15,717 nucleotides of DNA. Origin: JAWXBR01 sp034440235 (GTDB lineage: Bacteria; Bacteroidota; Ignavibacteria; Kapaibacteriales; Kapaibacteriaceae). The notes beneath the pieces were generated by a model that was not told the origin of the DNA, did no database searches, and saw only the letters and a list, made by a program, of their open reading frames with translations. The stretch spans positions 1 to 15,717 of the forward strand of contig JAWXBR010000066.1 in NCBI GenBank assembly GCA_034440235.1, written 5' to 3'. A program made the translations under genes and the position numbers. Every line of letters begins with the position of its first letter. The stretch's first letter is position 1. Positions 8,007-14,082 of this stretch are shown here, one piece after another.

Positions 8007-8471
8007 TTAGTCTTCATTAGATTCTTCCAACTGATAGTACTGGCATGCTTTCCCCCATCTACCTCGTTGTAGATTTAGTCTTGGTTCAGCAATTGCAATC
8101 ACAACTGCCTCTAGTACGTTGAACGCAATCTCCGGTTCAACTTTTACAGAGTTTGTGATTATCGAGAGGTTGTGTGGCTTAATGACACGCTGAAAACCAA
8201 ACCATGAAAAACGGTTCCAGCGCTCGGCGAGGTGATCAGTGCGATGGGACTTCAAGCGATTGAACAGTCTATCATTTTGTCCTGTACCAGTCTGCCCGAT
8301 GTACATGAGCTCATATTCAGAGTATAGCGCATAGATGCCACGTATCTCACGAAAGTCTATGGGATGAGCGTATTTGCTGCGTCTCTTCACGCCATTCAAA
8401 TGGCCCGCGTCACTACCTGCACCCCAGTGGATGTCACTTTCCTTCCAGTGCAAACCGAAGCTGTAGATCAT
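8007..8471 (-). CDS. GIY-YIG nuclease superfamily protein
   Basis: A protein of 154 residues from ATG 8471. It shows GIYALY (45-50), YIGQTG (57-62), R68 and H76 in RLFNRLKSHRTDHL, and a glutamate at 121 or 129 (VLEAVVIAIAEPRLN) as metal ligand, so the GIY-YIG catalytic residues appear intact. The opening MIYSFGLHWKESDIHWG and the segment FSWFGFQRVI are what I recall from stand-alone GIY-YIG proteins of accessory regions. The open frame extends upstream to 8636 but that stretch is not typical coding sequence; ATG 8510 is an alternative start. The precise role is unknown: DNA nicking or cleavage linked to defence or mobile DNA is plausible. Confidence 0.8.
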   Translation of the reverse strand: MIYSFGLHWKESDIHWGAGSDAGHLNGVKRRSKYAHPIDFREIRGIYALYSEYELMYIGQTGTGQNDRLFNRLKSHRTDHLAERWNRFSWFGFQRVIKPHNLSIITNSVKVEPEIAFNVLEAVVIAIAEPRLNLQRGRWGKACQYYQLEESNED

Positions 8472-9070
8472 AAAAGCGTCTCGGAGAATCGTGATACAAA
8501 AGAGTGACATAGCACCATTTGCGTGCAGTTGCAAAGCTAGTGAGCCCATATACACCACGAACCTATTTATAAGGCCGAGTCCAGTGCGGGTGAAAAAAGT
8601 AGTATGCGGCGTATTACGTTGGTAATCAATTCCCATAAGAGTGGACTACACACTGCAGCACAGAATGCTTCTCCGACGCTTGCAGAACAGTCGTCACAGT
8701 ATCGCGGAGTTGTTGGGAGATAGGGGGCAGGCTTACTGTTGTCTAGAAAGGCATCGTCAGGTTTGTGTGGTCTTTGGTTTTTAGTTATTCTGCCTAATGT
8801 ATTTGCAGTATCCATGTGTAACGGGCAGCAAAGAGGATCAGTTAAATCTCTCCGTTGGACCACGTTCGATCAACGCATGCGAGGGTCAGCTGTTGCAATC
8901 ATGGAGATGGAGCCATGATGGAATAAGGTGCATAATTTCAGCCGACCGCCTATATTGCTCCTTGCCGTTCAGAAAGAAATCGATAAATGGTCACGCGATC
9001 AATCGTCAACGCTTAGGCCGAAGAATTACTCAACTTTGAAACAGACATAGCCGAGTGTCGGTGACGGCAT
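8472..9070. other. Gap between genes holding only a gene remnant
   Basis: Apart from the remnant at 8735-8862 I see no credible gene here on either strand. Open frames at 8567-8863 and 8797-9039 lack recognisable protein features. There is a small hairpin at 8898-8919 (7-bp arms ATCATGG/CCATGAT, 8-base loop) without a T-run. The base composition changes abruptly to AT-rich at about 9070. Confidence 0.6.
8735..8862 (-). pseudogene. 3' remnant of the small gene found complete at 14892-15146
   Basis: The minus strand encodes QRRDLTDPLCCPLHMDTANTLGRITKNQRPHKPDDAF, clearly homologous to QRLDLTDPLDSPLFMDIAESLGRIIRDQKARKPDDAF of the right-hand copy. Only about the last 37 codons and a few bases beyond the stop are shared. 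An extra C in TTTCTAG destroys the stop codon, so the frame runs on to 8567 into unrelated sequence. The conserved 5' part of the gene is absent. It reads as a relic left by duplication or recombination. Confidence 0.7.
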
Positions 9071-9700
9071 ATGTTAAATAAATATATGAATCATATTGTT
9101 TATATTTTAACGAACGAGTCAATGCCAGGGTATGTAAAAATTGGTTATACTACTGGTGATGTTCAAGAAAGACTTAGGCAATTAGACAAAACAGGTGTAC
9201 CGCTTCCGTTCGAGGTATATTATGCCGCAACGGTAGAAGACGCTTATAGAGAAGAAAAATGGCTTCATTCTATTTTTGATGATCGTCGAGTTCGAGCTAA
9301 TCGAGAATTTTTTAAGATGAGCCCTGAATATGCGGCGCTTGCGTTAAAACGAGTAGAAATTAGAGAGACTAGGATTGACAGCGAATTAACTCCAGAGCAG
9401 GAAAAGGAAGTTGATGAGTCTAAAGAAAGACGCTCAAGATTTCACTTTGATAAATACGGAATTCCTGTAGGGTCAAAACTCTCTTTTACAAGAGATTCTA
9501 ATATTGTTGCCGAAGTAGTAGAAAATGATAAAATAAAAATCAAGGGCGAGGTGATCAGTTTATCTGCTTTTGCTATGAAACTGTTGGGTTACCAAAGACG
9601 ACCGCAGGGGACGCTATTTTTTAAATTTGAGGATGAAATATTAGATGATAGACGAAGAAGAATGGATGAAGGAGAACCAACTGGTAAGTCCGAAAGCTAG
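9071..9700 (+). CDS. T5orf172/Mug113-type GIY-YIG protein with C-terminal RAMA-like domain
   Basis: A 209-residue protein. Residues 8-90 match the T5orf172/MUG113 branch of the GIY-YIG superfamily: HIVYILTNESMPGYVKIGYTTGDVQERLRQLDKTGVP, then E61 in YREEKWLHSIF and REFFKMSPE. After a charged linker (100-125), the C-terminus (PVGSKLSFTRDSNIVAEVVENDKIKIKGEVISLSAFAMKLLGY) resembles RAMA-type small domains found in restriction-associated and methylation-linked proteins; that call is tentative. ATG 9086 (MNHIVYILTN) could be the real start. The gene is much richer in A+T than its neighbours, a sign of recent transfer. Likely role: DNA binding or nicking in a defence or mobile context. Confidence 0.8.
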   Translation: MLNKYMNHIVYILTNESMPGYVKIGYTTGDVQERLRQLDKTGVPLPFEVYYAATVEDAYREEKWLHSIFDDRRVRANREFFKMSPEYAALALKRVEIRETRIDSELTPEQEKEVDESKERRSRFHFDKYGIPVGSKLSFTRDSNIVAEVVENDKIKIKGEVISLSAFAMKLLGYQRRPQGTLFFKFEDEILDDRRRRMDEGEPTGKSES

Positions 9701-9977
9701 TTGAAAAACGAAGAGGCTCCAGCCGCATGACGAAGGCCTTGCGCATCAGAGTTCTCGACTTATCAACACTGGCATGGCGTCTGCAAGCGGAATAGTTTAG
9801 GTAAGTATATACTTGACACACGTAAGCCTTCGGGACACGAGCGTAAGGTTTGATGGTGATCTCAGACTTGCCGCAGGTACTGAATGTATATTTATTTTCC
9901 AGACCCTCAAGAATCTTCTCGTGCATCTCGCGGTCGATGTAAGCAAGTTCTTCAGGGGTGAATGTTAGCGTAGTCAT
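9621..9977 (-). CDS. Small protein of the EELAYIDREMH family, running out of the transposon
   Basis: The first 48 residues (MTTLTFTPEELAYIDREMHEKILEGLENK...KSEITIKPYARV) are homologous to the gene at 14306-14560. After PYARV the two proteins diverge. Here the frame enters the left terminal repeat (VCQVYTYL), crosses the target duplication and continues through flanking DNA, finally antisense to the end of the GIY-YIG gene at 9071-9700. The C-terminal ~60 residues are therefore host-derived junk or a chance fusion. It is the last gene of the minus-strand cargo operon, 39 bases after the 50-aa gene. I chose ATG 9977. The function of the family is not known to me. Confidence 0.6.
   Translation of the reverse strand: MTTLTFTPEELAYIDREMHEKILEGLENKYTFSTCGKSEITIKPYARVPKAYVCQVYTYLNYSACRRHASVDKSRTLMRKAFVMRLEPLRFSTSFRTYQLVLLHPFFFVYHLIFHPQI
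9688..9799 (+). other. Possible left part of a gene split by the transposon
   Basis: On the plus strand an open stretch reads VRKLVEKRRGSSRMTKALRIRVLDLSTLAWRLQAE (ATG 9727) and ends at a TAG lying inside the 8-bp target duplication. The frame is in register with the open stretch on the far side of the transposon (14079-14276). It is short and its coding nature is uncertain. It could be the beginning of a small unrecognised gene interrupted by the insertion. Confidence 0.3.
9792..9799. repeat. Target site duplication, left copy
   Basis: ATAGTTTA directly abuts the outer end of the left terminal inverted repeat. The same eight bases abut the right one at 14075-14082. Eight bases is the duplication length known for IS1595-family elements. 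Confidence 0.9.
9800..9823 (+). repeat. Terminal inverted repeat, left
   Basis: It begins GGTAAG and continues TATATACTTGACACACGT. It matches the right end in 23 of 24 positions; the mismatch is position 6 (G here, T there). Similarity continues imperfectly inward (GCCTTCGGGA at 9826-9835 versus GCCTCCCGGA at the other end) after a 2-base offset. Confidence 0.93.
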
Positions 9978-10016
9978 GTGCAGGGTTGGCAAAGTTATTT
10001 ACGTCGTTTTTAGTTG

Positions 10017-10169
10017 TCACTTAATCTTCGGCTTCACAGCCAACGACATGGCCTCATCGAACGTCAGCGGAGCGAGAGAGACCTTTTGCTCGTACTTCGA
10101 TTGCCGCTTCTTCCGAGGTTTCGCATTCTGCTTGACTTCGACTGCTTTCTTTTTAGTTACTCTACGCAC
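10017..10169 (-). CDS. Small basic 50-residue protein
   Basis: The frame starts at GTG 10169 and overlaps the end of the upstream Cys-rich gene by 13 bases. It reads VRRVTKKKAVEVKQNAKPRKKRQSKYEQ followed by KVSLAPLTFDEAMSLAVKPKIK and a TGA stop. A Lys/Arg-rich head is joined to a short amphipathic PLTFDEAM tail. I recall similar short proteins with a PLTFEEAL-like tail next to mobile and defence genes, but no function. The overlap and shared strand place it in the restriction-modification operon. Function unknown. Confidence 0.6.
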   Translation of the reverse strand: MRRVTKKKAVEVKQNAKPRKKRQSKYEQKVSLAPLTFDEAMSLAVKPKIK

Positions 10170-10414
10170 GTGTATAACTCCTGACCGTTCCATTCATAAA
10201 ACTCACACAGATATGTCCGACTTGGAATGTTGAACCGTCGATGCCCGACCGAATTTTGAATCGACCCCTGCTTATCCATTTTAGACGTGCTCTGACAATA
10301 GAATCCTTGTCCAATTCCCACAGACCAAACGGAATGCTTGCAGTACAAACAGTTGTTGGTGTCGGTAGGTCTACCTGTGTCTTGTGAAGAGTTGACGTAG
10401 GGCATCTTGCTCAT
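10157..10414 (-). CDS. Small cysteine-rich protein, putative zinc-binding
   Basis: An 85-residue protein whose ATG lies three bases after the methyltransferase stop. Cysteines are C22-x2-C25 (CLYCKHS), C40 (GFYC), C70 (YLCEFYEWNG) and C83. The first four are spaced like the ligands of a small zinc-binding domain. No helix-turn-helix is visible, so it is not an obvious controller (C) protein. Position in the operon suggests an accessory to the restriction system or separate cargo. Function unknown. Confidence 0.7.
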   Translation of the reverse strand: MSKMPYVNSSQDTGRPTDTNNCLYCKHSVWSVGIGQGFYCQSTSKMDKQGSIQNSVGHRRFNIPSRTYLCEFYEWNGQELYTCVE

Positions 10415-10417
10415 GCG

Positions 10418-11479
10418 TTACACCTCTTGTAATTCGGTGTCGAACAGATTCGGTTCATTCATACCATTCGTAGCGATTGCAGATTTGCGTTTCCGTTTCA
10501 TGACCTTCGGCTTATAGGTGTTTCGACGCCACGGACTTATATCTAATCGTTTCAATAACTCAATGGTTATTGGACGCTTTGCATCTGCAAAAACAAACGC
10601 ACGAAGAAACTCCTGTATTGGTGCAGAATTCAATGCGTCAGCCATCTGCTCAGCTTCATCTTGTGTATCGAACGGTAAGAAATATACAGTGTCATCGACC
10701 ATAACAGGTTTGTCATTGATTGGTTCGATAACCCGAAACTTCAATCCGCCATAGAAACCTGAGACTGCGACCTTATACGGCGAGAAAGCATAGTCGCCGA
10801 TACCGAAGACTGCGAAACGTGGTCGTTTACGATAGACGATACTCCCCCTAGTGTCAAGCATTTCCGCATGAGCAGTTAAGTAGTCCCAAGTCTTCGGAGC
10901 ACGATGAGCAATGCTGCACGTTTCATCACTGGGGGTCTTCTGTGTCACCAAAACGTATCTCGTAGCTGGTCTGTTTGAAGCAACGTCCGAACTTTTCAAC
11001 AACGGATAGATGAACTCATCCTCCAGAGCGCATAGTTCCCCAAGACCGTTTCTGTACTCTTTGCTTTCCTTGCGGAACTCCATGACCTTACTCGCGTCGT
11101 GTTTTACCCCACTTCGCCACTCGGTGACATCATTTGTGAGTAGGTGTTTTTGACGTTCGTAGCACTTCATGTCAGCGATTAGCATATCACTATCATAACC
11201 AATTACTGTATCGGCAGTCGTGGAAATTAACGTTGGGTATACTGGACATTCTAACATTGATCTTATTTCTTTTGAGAATGCGCAGAAAAACAAACAAGCG
11301 TCTACGCTTGCATCGAAGTGTTGCTTTGCGTCAATCTTGCGAATTTCTGCTGCCGATACACCGATGTCATTTTTCCAAATGTACTTCAACACCTTTCGGG
11401 CAACGGAACTTTTACATAGCATTGCGAAACTACCGTCGATTCCAACCATTGCTTTCGTTAGACAGATCAACATCCACAC
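10418..11479 (-). CDS. N6-adenine DNA methyltransferase, C-terminal fragment of a frameshifted gene
   Basis: This 353-codon frame holds the rest of the methyltransferase fold and the target recognition region. Its beginning, WMLICLTKAMVGIDGSFAMLCKSSVARKVLKYIWKN, follows directly on KSNFDISE of the upstream fragment, giving the SNFDISEWML motif expected in this family. The middle FDASVDACLFF is the end of the catalytic core, and the ~250 residues after it should recognise the DNA target. The GTG used to open this frame (11479) has no sign of being a natural start. Joined, the protein would have about 509 residues. Without rejoining it should be inactive. Confidence 0.85.
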   Translation of the reverse strand: MWMLICLTKAMVGIDGSFAMLCKSSVARKVLKYIWKNDIGVSAAEIRKIDAKQHFDASVDACLFFCAFSKEIRSMLECPVYPTLISTTADTVIGYDSDMLIADMKCYERQKHLLTNDVTEWRSGVKHDASKVMEFRKESKEYRNGLGELCALEDEFIYPLLKSSDVASNRPATRYVLVTQKTPSDETCSIAHRAPKTWDYLTAHAEMLDTRGSIVYRKRPRFAVFGIGDYAFSPYKVAVSGFYGGLKFRVIEPINDKPVMVDDTVYFLPFDTQDEAEQMADALNSAPIQEFLRAFVFADAKRPITIELLKRLDISPWRRNTYKPKVMKRKRKSAIATNGMNEPNLFDTELQEV

Positions 11480-11949
11480 TCAGAGATGTCAAAATTACTT
11501 TTACCTGTAACAGCGTCGAACCCCGACATTCCTTGGAAATTTGACTTCTTCGGTAGATTCTTACCTGCCATTGCTCCAATGACTGAATTCGTTACCCAAG
11601 GCGGGTTCCCCAATAAGAGTACAGGTTGCGGTAACGAATCAATAACATTGTGCCAGTCCACATTAAAAAAGTCTTCGTTCCTGACACACACACGATGTTG
11701 CTCATTGCGGACCCGAATGGATTGCTCTAATACAGTTGCGTAAATCTCTTCGATCTCAACAGCGACAACTTTCTCAACGTCTTTGAATGTATCTAGGCCT
11801 GCCATTACAAACGCACCAATACCACATGTCGGTTCAACAATGGACGCAGGATTCAGACCACGCTTGCGCAAGACTGCACAAACTTGCTCTGCAAGAGGTG
11901 AGGGCGTTTGCCAATCCCCGAATTCTACTTTTTGTTGTTGCTTGCTCAT
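11467..11949 (-). CDS. N6-adenine DNA methyltransferase, N-terminal fragment (catalytic motifs)
   Basis: From ATG 11949 it reads VEFGDWQTPSPLAEQV, then the AdoMet-binding motif I EPTCGIGAFV (39-48), an acidic residue after the next strand (AVEIEE) and catalytic motif IV NPPW (115-118), the signature of amino-methyltransferases acting on adenine N6. The ATG overlaps the endonuclease stop as ATGA, so the pair is translationally coupled. After E157 the frame reads CGC and stops at 11467, because two extra bases (TG, 11477-11478) interrupt GAG-TGG-ATG. Role: protects host sites from the upstream endonuclease. Confidence 0.88.
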   Translation of the reverse strand: MSKQQQKVEFGDWQTPSPLAEQVCAVLRKRGLNPASIVEPTCGIGAFVMAGLDTFKDVEKVVAVEIEEIYATVLEQSIRVRNEQHRVCVRNEDFFNVDWHNVIDSLPQPVLLLGNPPWVTNSVIGAMAGKNLPKKSNFQGMSGFDAVTGKSNFDISECGC

Positions 11950-12608
11950 TGTACTTTGACAATACCCTTCACTTGACCAGCCTGAACGATGGCACGTACG
12001 TATTGCAATCGCCATTGCATAGCGTTTGATATTGTTAGGTAGCCCTGTTTTGGTGGTGAACTAAGAATCTCCTGAGCAAGAACTCTCGCTCCAATGTCGT
12101 CAACGGGTAGCATCCTATCTGCCATAAACGCTACAAGGTCATCTTCGTTTCCTTCATTCTCTATGATTTCGAGGATACCTTTGGTTGTCTGGTAATCGGC
12201 TGTCAAAGCTGCATCTACATACACAACATGAAGAATGTCTAGTTTGGACGTTCTGTTGGCATCATCGTCCGTCTTGTCGTACACAAAAACGAGGAGTGAA
12301 TAACCTAGTCCATAGATTTTCTGCCGTGCGCTGCTAAACGGACATGATGACTGTGGTTGTTTTTTACTCGTGACCTTGATGTCGATATTAATAGCGGGAA
12401 GATCAATCCCCTTGGCAGCGTTTCCAATTTCACAATCAAACTTGGCGTCGAGTGATCGTTGATACTTTTTCTCAACATAGCTACCTACAGCCTTCCCATC
12501 TGTGATCCCATATAGCGATGGCTCATCATGGGAGGACTCTATTTGGGCAAACTCTCGCGCTGATTCCCAGAGGTTGTCAAGTGTCAGTTTTGGTTTCTGT
12601 TCGTCCAT
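11946..12608 (-). CDS. Type II restriction endonuclease
   Basis: A 220-residue protein. GIDLPAINIDIKVTSKKQPQSS (67-88) has the D-x(n)-D-x-K arrangement of a PD-(D/E)xK nuclease core, with D69, D76 and K78 as candidate catalytic residues. Other family-like stretches are SARQKIYGLGYSLLVFVYDK (93-112), ADYQTTKGILEII, MLPVDDIGARVLAQEIL and QGYLTISNAMQWRLQYVRAI. It is transcribed 45 bases downstream of the transposase stop and directly ahead of its methyltransferase. The reading frame is full and undamaged. The recognition sequence cannot be read from the protein. Confidence 0.85.
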   Translation of the reverse strand: MDEQKPKLTLDNLWESAREFAQIESSHDEPSLYGITDGKAVGSYVEKKYQRSLDAKFDCEIGNAAKGIDLPAINIDIKVTSKKQPQSSCPFSSARQKIYGLGYSLLVFVYDKTDDDANRTSKLDILHVVYVDAALTADYQTTKGILEIIENEGNEDDLVAFMADRMLPVDDIGARVLAQEILSSPPKQGYLTISNAMQWRLQYVRAIVQAGQVKGIVKVQ

Positions 12609-12637
12609 GCGTCAAGGTTTCTCGTTGTGCGTATTGT

Positions 12638-12651
12638 TCACAGAATTGTGA
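12638..12651. promoter_or_regulatory. Dyad between transposase and endonuclease genes
   Basis: TCACA-GAAT-TGTGA lies in the 45-base gap that precedes the endonuclease start. It could be an operator for the restriction-modification operon or a weak hairpin behind the transposase. The arms are only five bases, so it is a weak call. Confidence 0.3.
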
Positions 12652-12653
12652 CA

Positions 12654-13589
12654 TTATCCTGTTAGTTCTTTGTATGTCAGTTTACCGTTCGCCTGTCCCA
12701 TGACCATTCCAAACCGTTCTGCATCTGTTACGGAACGTGTATTCGACCTGTATGCAAACTCTCCGCAGTACCGATGAAGATGAACGGGAGAAACGGAATG
12801 ATAGACTCCGATAATCCCACGCTTCAACAACGACCAGAAATCCTCGATGTTGTTGGTGTGTGCGAATCCACGGGTGTATTCCTTTGCTCCGTGGTCCACC
12901 GTCTCATGCGTGTAGTTGTCGGATAGCCCAATATAAGACGCCCATTCGTCGGTATTGACCGTTGAGCCTTGAACAACACGTTCGTTGATCCCACCTTGGA
13001 GCGTTTCCTTGTTCACGCTGTCAACGGGATAGCAGATAACGTCACCCCCACGCTCTTTCATTCCGAACACCGCAGTCTTCGTCTTTGTGCTTCGACCTTG
13101 CGTGTTCGGAGTCTTTTTATCCTTGTGCTTGTTGCTCTCCTTACCGCCAACATAGGTCTCGTCAACTTCAATCGTACCACTCAGTGTCTTCTCCATCGAG
13201 CCGTGTGACATCATCAATCGAATGCGTCCTAGCATGTGCCATGCGGTTTTCTGCGTTACACCGATGTCTTTGGCCAACTGCGTCGAAGCAATACCCTTCT
13301 TGTGCGCTGTGCATATCCAAATCGCGTGAAACCATTTCAGCAAGGGTATTGCTGAGTCTTCAAACACGGTTCCGATTTTCACGGTGAATTGTTTTTTGCA
13401 GCCATTGCAGTACCACAGTTTTCCAGCGTACTTGCCTGTGGTGAACTTGGCAGCCTTTTCAGAGGTACACCGAGGACATTGAGGTTTCCTGCCCCACCGT
13501 TTCTCTTCGATGTAATCAAAGCATGACTGCTCGGTTGGAAACCGATGGTGTAGGTCAAGGAGGTTTGAGAGTTTGGGTTCCGTAGTCAC
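12654..13589 (-). CDS. IS1595-family (ISXO2-like) transposase
   Basis: With start GTG 13589 the protein has 311 residues. The open frame extends to 13637 but that GTG falls inside the predicted promoter. An N-terminal zinc ribbon (CPRC...YCNGC with a KKQFTVKIGT strand) binds the ends. Next is a helical segment with FHAIWICTAHKKGIASTQLAKDIGVTQKTAWHMLGRIR. The DDE/DDN catalytic core has VDETYVGG (first D), NTDEWASY (second D) and HTNNIEDFWSLLKRGI, which carries the third ligand (N or E). All are diagnostic of the IS1595 family. The gene is undamaged. It mobilises the surrounding element and may be co-transcribed with the endonuclease behind it. Confidence 0.95.
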   Translation of the reverse strand: MTTEPKLSNLLDLHHRFPTEQSCFDYIEEKRWGRKPQCPRCTSEKAAKFTTGKYAGKLWYCNGCKKQFTVKIGTVFEDSAIPLLKWFHAIWICTAHKKGIASTQLAKDIGVTQKTAWHMLGRIRLMMSHGSMEKTLSGTIEVDETYVGGKESNKHKDKKTPNTQGRSTKTKTAVFGMKERGGDVICYPVDSVNKETLQGGINERVVQGSTVNTDEWASYIGLSDNYTHETVDHGAKEYTRGFAHTNNIEDFWSLLKRGIIGVYHSVSPVHLHRYCGEFAYRSNTRSVTDAERFGMVMGQANGKLTYKELTG

Positions 13590-13619
13590 AATGCTATTCC
13601 GCGAGAAAAATGCTCCGCA

Positions 13620-13648
13620 AATATAGGCATTAAACACACGTGAGTCAA
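13620..13648 (-). promoter_or_regulatory. Sigma-70-like promoter of the transposase, overlapping a terminal-repeat-like site
   Basis: On the minus strand TTGACT (13648-13643) is followed after 17 bases by TATATT (13625-13620). Transcription would begin about 24 bases ahead of GTG 13589. The -35 region is part of ACTTGACTCACGTG (13650-13637), which matches the core of the terminal repeats (ACTTGACACACGTG at the right end) in 13 of 14 positions. Transposase could bind here and repress itself. Confidence 0.55.
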
Positions 13649-13677
13649 GTCCCTAATATTTATTGCTATGTTTGAAC

Positions 13678-13926
13678 ATGAATGACATCAAAGTCGGAGA
13701 TATAGTACAGCTGAAACATGGAGGGCAACTCATGACCGTTTCGACAATTGGTCGTCGATATGAATTCAGCACCACGTTATGCGCTTGGTGTGTTTGGTTC
13801 GATGGGAACGGCAAGCGCACTCATGCAGCGTTTGAGTTGGAATCCTTACGAACACCTTCCAAGACTCGTCGCTTCTTTATCAAAACCTTTGATGTTTTCC
13901 GAGAGTTGAATCCTTGGAAGAAGTGA
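13678..13926 (+). CDS. DUF2158/YodC-like small protein
   Basis: From ATG 13678 the protein has 82 residues and begins NDIKVGDIVQLKHGGQLMTVSTIG, followed by CAWCVWFDGNGKRTHAAFELESLR. The pattern GD-V-LKSGGP-MTV...C-WF is that of the DUF2158 (YodC) family, whose function is unknown. It is divergent from the transposase, inside the transposon between the transposase and the right end. The upstream TTG at 13663 is a less likely start. It has no obvious link to restriction and may be independent cargo. Confidence 0.75.
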   Translation: MNDIKVGDIVQLKHGGQLMTVSTIGRRYEFSTTLCAWCVWFDGNGKRTHAAFELESLRTPSKTRRFFIKTFDVFRELNPWKK

Positions 13927-14050
13927 ATATCATAACTGTTCTTAATAAATATTGAGTCATCAACAAAAGTTGAATTTGTAAAGAAATTGCAAGACGCTCA
14001 GTGGGTTTAAGTTGAACATTAGCTACTATTTAAGGTGATATCCGGGAGGC

Positions 14051-14074
14051 ACGTGTGTCAAGTATATAATTACC
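14051..14074 (-). repeat. Terminal inverted repeat, right
   Basis: Read on the minus strand from 14074 it begins GGTAAT and continues TATATACTTGACACACGT. It is identical to the left end except at position 6. The region between the DUF2158-like gene and this repeat (13927-14050) holds no gene I can support. Confidence 0.93.
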
Positions 14075-14082
14075 ATAGTTTA
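14075..14082. repeat. Target site duplication, right copy
   Basis: ATAGTTTA immediately follows the right terminal repeat and is identical to 9792-9799. Confidence 0.9.

Larger units (their letters stand above)
9800..14074. mobile_element. Complete IS1595-family transposon carrying a restriction-modification operon
   Basis: The element is 4275 bp long and bounded by terminal inverted repeats (9800-9823 and 14051-14074) flanked by a perfect 8-bp duplication. It contains an IS1595/ISXO2-like transposase, then on the same strand a type II endonuclease, an N6-adenine methyltransferase (frameshifted), a Cys-rich small protein, a 50-aa basic protein and a truncated small gene. A DUF2158-like gene lies on the other strand. 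IS1595-family members with passenger genes are known; I do not know of one with this cargo. The intact duplication and nearly identical ends suggest insertion as a unit and fairly recently. Confidence 0.9.

Noticed and set aside
8472..8636. Upstream extension of the GIY-YIG protein to the first ATG
   Set aside because: Residues before MIYSFGLHW do not look like the family's N-terminus; the downstream ATG at 8471 fits better.
8898..8919. Hairpin with ATCATGG/CCATGAT arms as terminator or attachment site
   Set aside because: The stem is only seven bases with an eight-base loop, no T-run follows and no recombinase gene is nearby.
13590..13637. Transposase start at GTG 13637
   Set aside because: It falls between the -35 and -10 boxes of the likely promoter, so it would not be on the transcript.
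13634..13653. Terminal-repeat-like site as the right end of a smaller, inner insertion sequence
   Set aside because: No matching inverted partner or flanking duplication is found near the left side of the transposase (12609-12654), whereas the outer ends have both.
13960..13973. TCAAC-AAAA-GTTGA hairpin as terminator of the DUF2158-like gene
   Set aside because: The five-base stem is AT-rich and not followed by a T-run.
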